Below, piece by piece: positions 60,065 through 64,000 of a stretch of 64,000 nucleotides of DNA. The notes under the pieces are model-generated. The model was not told where the DNA came from, searched no databases, and was given only the letters and a program-made list of their open reading frames with translations. Origin of the DNA: Alcanivorax profundi (GTDB lineage Bacteria; Pseudomonadota; Gammaproteobacteria; Pseudomonadales; Alcanivoracaceae); NCBI RefSeq assembly GCF_003597125.1, contig NZ_QYYA01000003.1, positions 1 to 64,000 on the forward strand, read 5' to 3'. Every line of letters begins with the position of its first letter. Position 1 is the stretch's first letter. Both the position numbers and the translations under genes were made by a program.

Positions 60065-60610
60065 GTGTCTGACGCAGTGGAAGAACGTTTGCTGTTGATT
60101 GTCGAAGACGACGAGGCGTTTGCCCGAACCCTGAGCCGGTCGTTTGAGCGGCGCGGTTACCGGGTGCTCCATGCGGACAGCCTGGAAAGCGCACAGGGTC
60201 TGCTGGCGGATCACGACCCCGGCTATGCCGTGGTGGACCTGAAACTGAAGGGCGACTCTTCCGGGCTGGCCTGCGTGCAGGCCCTGCATCAGCACGATGA
60301 CCAGATGTTGATCGTGGTACTCACCGGCTATGCCAGCATTGCCACGGCGGTGGAAGCGGTGAAGCTGGGGGCCTGCCACTACCTTGCCAAGCCATCCAAT
60401 ACCGACGATATCGAAGATGCTTTCAATCGGGCCGAAGGCAATACCGAAGTGTCCCTGACCGCACGTGCCACTGATCTGAAAACCCTGGAATGGGAACGTA
60501 TTCACGAAACCCTGGCAGAAACCGGGTTTAATATTTCGGAAACCGCGCGTCGCTTGGGGATGCACCGTCGCACGCTGGCTCGCAAGCTGGAAAAGCAGCG
60601 GGTGAAGTAG
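60065..60610 (+). CDS. RegA/PrrA/RoxR-like response regulator
   Basis: 181 aa from a GTG at 60065, preceded by GAGGAG. Receiver domain with LLIVEDDEAF, phospho-acceptor Asp58 (YAVVDLKLKG), VVLTGYASIATAV and KPSNTDDI; C-terminal Fis-type HTH NISETARRLGMHRRTLARKL. Members activate or repress terminal oxidases and energy genes; the cyo operon next door is the obvious target. Confidence 0.94.
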   Translation: MSDAVEERLLLIVEDDEAFARTLSRSFERRGYRVLHADSLESAQGLLADHDPGYAVVDLKLKGDSSGLACVQALHQHDDQMLIVVLTGYASIATAVEAVKLGACHYLAKPSNTDDIEDAFNRAEGNTEVSLTARATDLKTLEWERIHETLAETGFNISETARRLGMHRRTLARKLEKQRVK

Positions 60611-60618
60611 CCCTTACC

Positions 60619-60682
60619 GTAGGAGCGTCGCTGGCGGCGCGATTCTATAAGGTTGTTATCGCGTCGCCAGCGGCGCTCCTAC
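60619..60682. repeat. REP-like inverted pair (GTCGCTGGCGGC type)
   Basis: Arms 60619-60643 (GTAGGAGCGTCGCTGGCGGC and following) and 60658-60682 are inverted with small differences. Single units of the same family lie at 26607-26630 and 50264-50286. Confidence 0.75.
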
Positions 60683-60758
60683 AAAAAGAGGGGGGTGCGA
60701 AAAGCGATCACGCCATTCGATTGGCTATGGAAAGCCCATTATCTCAAGGAGGGAGACC

Positions 60759-61181
60759 ATGACGGATGTACGCGTTAACCCCTATCTGAATTTTCCCGGA
60801 AATTGTCGTGAGGCGTTTGCGCTGTATGCGCAGGTACTGGAGGCCGAGATCAGTTTTCTGATCACGATGGGGGAGTCGCCCATGGCCGATCAGGTGCCGC
60901 CGGAGAACCACGATCATATTTGTCACATCAGTCTTGAGGCCGAAGGTCTTGTTTTGATGGGGTCGGATTGTCCGCCGGATCAGTATGACAAACCCCAGGG
61001 CACCATTATCAATGTGCAGACGCAAACCGCCGCACGGGCAGAAGAGATCTTTACCGCATTAAGCGATGGGGGCGAGACCCGCATGCCTATGGAAGAGACC
61101 TTTTGGGCGGAACGTTTTGGCATGTGCATCGACCGCTTCGGGGTGCCATGGATGGTCAACTGCGACAAACCCATGCCCTGA
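60759..61181 (+). CDS. VOC-family (PhnB-like) protein
   Basis: 140 aa, preceded by AAGGAGGGA. VNPYLNFPGNCREAFALYAQVL is the PhnB-type opening; then HICHISLEAEGLVLMGSD, MPMEETFWAERFGMCIDRFGVPWMVN, with conserved polar residues (His, Glu) possible as metal ligands. Members of this glyoxalase/dioxygenase-fold group have mostly unknown activities. Between the redox regulator and an AraC gene. Confidence 0.9.
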   Translation: MTDVRVNPYLNFPGNCREAFALYAQVLEAEISFLITMGESPMADQVPPENHDHICHISLEAEGLVLMGSDCPPDQYDKPQGTIINVQTQTAARAEEIFTALSDGGETRMPMEETFWAERFGMCIDRFGVPWMVNCDKPMP

Positions 61182-61236
61182 CAGGTGCTGGACAAGACAG
61201 GTGTCTGTGCCGGCATGAGTTCGTATACTGCTGACC

Positions 61237-62247
61237 ATGAGCCAGACACCTGCTTCCGATAACGGCATTTTTTTATGGATGACCTACCAGGCCATGACCC
61301 GCGCCGGGCTGGACTGCGCGGCCATTTTTGCCAGTGTCGGCATGCCGGATGAGCCGCCGGACCAGTCCGAGCGACGGATCAATTCTCCTCAACAGCGTTT
61401 CTGGGCCGCGGCGCAACGGGTGAGTGGCGACCCGGATATCGGGCTGCATATTGGTGAGCTGATGCCACCGTTTCGTGGCCAGGTGCTGGAGTACCTGTTT
61501 CTGTCCAGCTCCACCTTTGGTGATGGGCTGCAGCGGGCATTGCGCTATAACCGGCTGCTGACAGATGCCCTGCAATTGCAACTGCGGATAGAGTCCGGGG
61601 TGGCCATTCTTGCCGGGCTGGAACACTCCGAGCGCCATTATCTCGAGTGCGCCACCACCCTGGTGCTGCGTTTTTTACAGCAGGTCAGCGATGGGGAGTT
61701 TCGTCCCGATCGGGTGACGTTCTCCCATGCCCGGGGGGCCAGCGCCGAGGCGTATCAGCGTGTCTACGGTTGCCCGGTGGTGTTGGGGGCGGAAGAGGGG
61801 GCAATACATTTCGATGCTGCCCTGTTGGCGCGGTCGTCCCTGGCGGCGGAGCCGGAGCTGTTACGCGTGCATGAAACCCTGGCCGCCCGAAAGCTGGAGG
61901 ATCTTGCGCGCCAGGATTTTCTGCATACGGTGGAGCAGGCGCTGGGTGGCTTGCTGGAGCAGGGGGGGGCGTCACTGGATGCGCTGGCGGAACGGCTGGG
62001 GCGGACACCGCGCAGCCTGCGCAGTGAGTTATCGGCGTTAGGAACCAGCTTCAAGGAGGTGCTGGCCGGTTACCGCGAGCGTTTGGCCCGGCGCCTGTTG
62101 GCTCGCACCCAGGAGCCGATTGACCAGATTATCTACCTGACCGGTTTTTCCGAACCGGCGGCCTTTACTCGGGCGTTCAAGCGCTGGACCGGCGAAACCC
62201 CCACCGCGTTTCGAAAACGCATGCACGCGGAACACCGCGATTTTTGA
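61237..62247 (+). CDS. AraC-family transcriptional regulator
   Basis: 336 aa. N-terminal OruR-like arabinose-binding-like domain (FWAAAQRVSGDPDIGLHIGE, GQVLEYLFLSSSTFGDGLQRAL), C-terminal HTH pair (LDALAERLGRTPRSLRSEL and IDQIIYLTGFSEPAAFTRAFKRWTGETPTAFRK). Upstream of the membrane hydroxylase on the same strand (93-bp gap). A regulatory link is possible but not shown. Confidence 0.9.
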   Translation: MSQTPASDNGIFLWMTYQAMTRAGLDCAAIFASVGMPDEPPDQSERRINSPQQRFWAAAQRVSGDPDIGLHIGELMPPFRGQVLEYLFLSSSTFGDGLQRALRYNRLLTDALQLQLRIESGVAILAGLEHSERHYLECATTLVLRFLQQVSDGEFRPDRVTFSHARGASAEAYQRVYGCPVVLGAEEGAIHFDAALLARSSLAAEPELLRVHETLAARKLEDLARQDFLHTVEQALGGLLEQGGASLDALAERLGRTPRSLRSELSALGTSFKEVLAGYRERLARRLLARTQEPIDQIIYLTGFSEPAAFTRAFKRWTGETPTAFRKRMHAEHRDF

Positions 62248-62340
62248 TCCTGCTGACAGGGCGTTCTCCGCTGGCGATCAAAAGAGACACGGCCTGTGTA
62301 CGGCATGATGGAGCCTCTGTCATTGTTATGAGGGTTTCCC

Positions 62341-62970
62341 ATGCTTGGTTTTCCTGTCGCGTTGCTCACGGCCAATGCCTTTGAGTGGTATGCCCACAAG
62401 GTGTGGCTGCATGAGTATCCCCGCAAGCATCGCAACAGCCCTTTCTTCAGTCATATTCGCCATCACAAACGTGTGCGGCTGAACGGGTTCGAGGACGAGC
62501 ATTACACGATGCCCATGTTCCAGGATCAGGAAATTTTCAACGAAAAGGTGGCCTTGATCGGGTTGTGTGCGGTGTTTACCCCGACGGTGGCAGTGGCGCC
62601 GTTTTTTACCGCGGGGATCTATTATTCCGCCTGGCAGTACTGGCACAAACACAGCAAGGCGCACCTGCAGCCTGAGTGGGCCCGTACCCAACTGCCGTGG
62701 CACTACGACCATCACATGAACACCCACCAGGATGCCAACTGGTGCGTTACCCGGCCCTGGTTTGATTACCTCATGGGCACCCGGGTGATTGGTGACGACA
62801 GTGTGGCGGAAACCAATCCGTTGGGTATGGCATTGCCCGGCTGGCTGGAACGGCCGGTGAATCGGGTGGCGCGTCGTTTGCTGCCGAAGGCGTTCCAGCG
62901 ACTGGACGCCAATCGCCATAGTGAACACGGGCGTCGTCAGCGTGGCGAGGTGGAGGAGATCGCCGCCTAG
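62341..62970 (+). CDS. Fatty acid hydroxylase / sterol desaturase-superfamily membrane protein
   Basis: 209 aa. Di-iron histidine boxes: HKVWLHEYPRKHRNSPFFSHIRHHKRVR (HxxxxH, HxxHH) and HYDHHMNTHQDANWCVT (HxxHHxxxH-like), with a hydrophobic middle (VALIGLCAVFTPTVAVAPFFTAGIYYSAW). Shorter than the usual sterol-desaturase-fold members (about 250-300 aa) with a truncated N-terminus lacking the first membrane pair, so the start may be wrong or the protein a compact member. A lipid hydroxylase is likely; substrate unknown. Confidence 0.82.
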   Translation: MLGFPVALLTANAFEWYAHKVWLHEYPRKHRNSPFFSHIRHHKRVRLNGFEDEHYTMPMFQDQEIFNEKVALIGLCAVFTPTVAVAPFFTAGIYYSAWQYWHKHSKAHLQPEWARTQLPWHYDHHMNTHQDANWCVTRPWFDYLMGTRVIGDDSVAETNPLGMALPGWLERPVNRVARRLLPKAFQRLDANRHSEHGRRQRGEVEEIAA

Positions 62971-62986
62971 ACGAGGAGGCGCAACA

Positions 62987-63328
62987 TCAGTGCAGCTGTT
63001 CTGGCGGCGGTGTGTAGCGGTGGGGCGGTAATTCGACTCGCTGCACGACGCCGCCCATGACGATGGTGTGGCCAGAATAGCGCTCGCCGCCGGTGACGGT
63101 GAACTCAAACCGGTAAATGCGGGTGATACGCAGTTTGTCATTGCCATCGCGTTGTAGAGTGAGCTTTTCCATCCCTACCGTGTCATCCAGGAATTCCACC
63201 TGTTCCCGCTCGCAGTATTTTCGGGTGTAGATCAGGGCGCGTTCACGAATACCGTGGGCGCGCCAGAACAGCGCCGCAATGATCACCACGGTGGTCACCA
63301 GCAGGATGTCCGCCAGATCCAGATTCAT
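62987..63328 (-). CDS. DUF3301 family protein
   Basis: 113 aa. N-terminal membrane anchor LADILLVTTVVIIAALFWRA, then the DUF3301 body ALIYTRKYCEREQVEFLDDTVGMEKLTLQRD and RITRIYRFEFTVTGGERYSGHTIVMGG. Function unknown. Overlaps the DUF1415 gene by 4 bp (ATGA); the two occur together in gammaproteobacteria. Confidence 0.9.
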   Translation of the reverse strand: MNLDLADILLVTTVVIIAALFWRAHGIRERALIYTRKYCEREQVEFLDDTVGMEKLTLQRDGNDKLRITRIYRFEFTVTGGERYSGHTIVMGGVVQRVELPPHRYTPPPEQLH

Positions 63329-63891
63329 CGGCGCGCTCCCGGCAGGCCGCCGAACAGGCTATGCCACTGGGCTTCACTCAGGTTATCCAGCGTGTCCATG
63401 TTGCGTTCGGGAATGGCCTCTGGGTCCGGGTAGCTGGCCAGCCCGGCCTCCAGGCTCTCTTCGCGTAGCAGGTGCAGTATCGGGTAGGGGGCCCGGTTGG
63501 TGTAGTTGCCCGGATCGTCGGCCTCGGTATCGGCAAACTGGTAGGCCGGATGAAAGGTCGCAATCTGGAAGGTGCCTACCCAGTCTTCCTGTTCCAGCAG
63601 CGCATCGGCCAGGTCCAGCATGTCGTTGTAGTCGTAGAAGTCGTCCAGCTGGTCGGGAATGATCAGCAGGGTGGTATCGACGGTAGATGCTGGCGTTGTG
63701 GCGAGCATTCGCAGCTCGTCAAAGAGATCCTGCATCAGTGTTTCCACATTACGGCTGTCGCTGACCGCGAAGCGCACTTGCCCTTTCTGGAAAGGCTTGC
63801 GGGCGAAGGGGCACAGGTTGAGGCCGATCACGACCTGTTCCAGCCACTGGCGGGTCTGGTTGATGTAGCGGGTTTTTTCTACGTCGTTCAT
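63325..63891 (-). CDS. DUF1415 family protein
   Basis: 188 aa from ATG 63891 (MNDVEKTRYINQTRQWLEQVVIGLNLCPFARKPF). Family signatures: GLNLCPFARKPFQKGQVRF, TTLLIIPDQLDDFYDYNDMLDLADALL, IATFHPAYQFADTEADDPGNYTNRAPYPILHLLREES. Conserved Cys and His suggest a metal or cofactor site; activity unknown. Co-transcribed with DUF3301. Confidence 0.92.
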   Translation of the reverse strand: MNDVEKTRYINQTRQWLEQVVIGLNLCPFARKPFQKGQVRFAVSDSRNVETLMQDLFDELRMLATTPASTVDTTLLIIPDQLDDFYDYNDMLDLADALLEQEDWVGTFQIATFHPAYQFADTEADDPGNYTNRAPYPILHLLREESLEAGLASYPDPEAIPERNMDTLDNLSEAQWHSLFGGLPGARR

Positions 63892-63914
63892 GCAGTGAAG
63901 CACTCTAAAGATGT

Positions 63915-63996
63915 CGTAGGGTGGATATTCCCGAAGGGACTTTCCGCCTCTGGGTGTTCATGGCGGAGATTGGCTGACGCCAATTTCCGCCCTACG
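63915..63996. repeat. Palindromic element CGTAGGGYGGA
   Basis: CGTAGGGTGGATATTCCC at the left (from 63915) and the reverse complement CGTAGGGCGGAAATTGGCG at the right (ending 63996) bracket an 82-bp fold with inner GGCGGA/TCCGCC pairs. Such GTAGGGYGGA units are dispersed in many gammaproteobacteria. No other copy is seen in this window. Confidence 0.55.
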
Positions 63997-64000
63997 GTCA

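Noticed and set aside
1-64000. CRISPR arrays, prophage or transposase genes, rRNA
   Set aside because: No regularly spaced repeats of CRISPR type, no integrase or structural phage genes, no transposase and no rRNA were found.

Overview
The window looks like chromosome of a high-GC marine gammaproteobacterium of the Alcanivorax / Pseudomonadales type. The signs are the lptD-surA-pdxA-rsmA-apaG-apaH block with divergent amgK-murU, the rpsU-yqeY-dnaG-rpoD macromolecular synthesis block, Pseudomonas-style REP palindromes, a cyo quinol oxidase followed by a RegB/RegA (RoxS/RoxR) pair, and a hydroxamate siderophore locus resembling the amphibactin type known from Alcanivorax. This is inferred from gene order and protein character only; no database was searched.

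Layout. 1-9255 is a siderophore region: the last module of an NRPS (A-PCP-E-TE, cut by the window edge), a TonB-dependent receptor with a Fur-box-like promoter, an N-acyltransferase, an ornithine N5-monooxygenase, a FhuF-type ferric-siderophore reductase and a convergent Sfp/EntD-type phosphopantetheinyl transferase. 9395-15507 holds a DUF808 membrane protein, then an aldehyde dehydrogenase / enoyl-CoA hydratase-like / tautomerase / unknown group with a divergent AraC regulator. Two copies of a MITE-like element with long perfect terminal inverted repeats bracket this group, each inserted exactly at a stop codon. 15739-20126 holds two small regulatory modules, each a TetR-type regulator with a clear palindromic operator: a DUF2236 oxygenase-like protein, and an unknown protein plus a short-chain dehydrogenase.

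20349-37990 is mostly housekeeping: a CAU-anticodon tRNA, rpoD, dnaG, yqeY, rpsU, tsaD, plsY, folB, folK, two DUF4124 proteins, a pteridine reductase-like SDR, cca, an EamA transporter and the stress-linked prkA-yeaH-spoVR operon. 38266-47481 is the lptD operon on one strand, amgK-murU on the other, then rpe. 47597-50303 is a less conserved stretch with an NlpC/P60 lipoprotein, a HigBA-type toxin-antitoxin pair whose toxin end looks frameshifted, a small membrane protein and an HD-domain protein. 50304-53663 has an HxlR regulator with a divergent Old Yellow Enzyme and an MHS-family transporter. 53816-60610 is a respiration block (cyoABCD, a SURF1-like factor, a RegB/RegA redox two-component system). 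60759 to the end holds a VOC protein, an AraC regulator, a His-box membrane hydroxylase, DUF3301, DUF1415 and a palindromic repeat.

No undescribed defence system, prophage, CRISPR array or transposase gene is visible. The most unusual signals are at DNA/RNA level: the stop-codon-targeted MITE pair; two interleaved perfect 13-bp inverted repeats (A-B-A'-B', pseudoknot topology) between prkA and yeaH; a probable tRNA promoter nested inside the rpoD terminator; an orphan terminator behind a 29-codon ORF; and two clean TetR operators controlling little-known genes. Start codons were chosen from ribosome-binding sites and family N-termini, and several are GTG or TTG.
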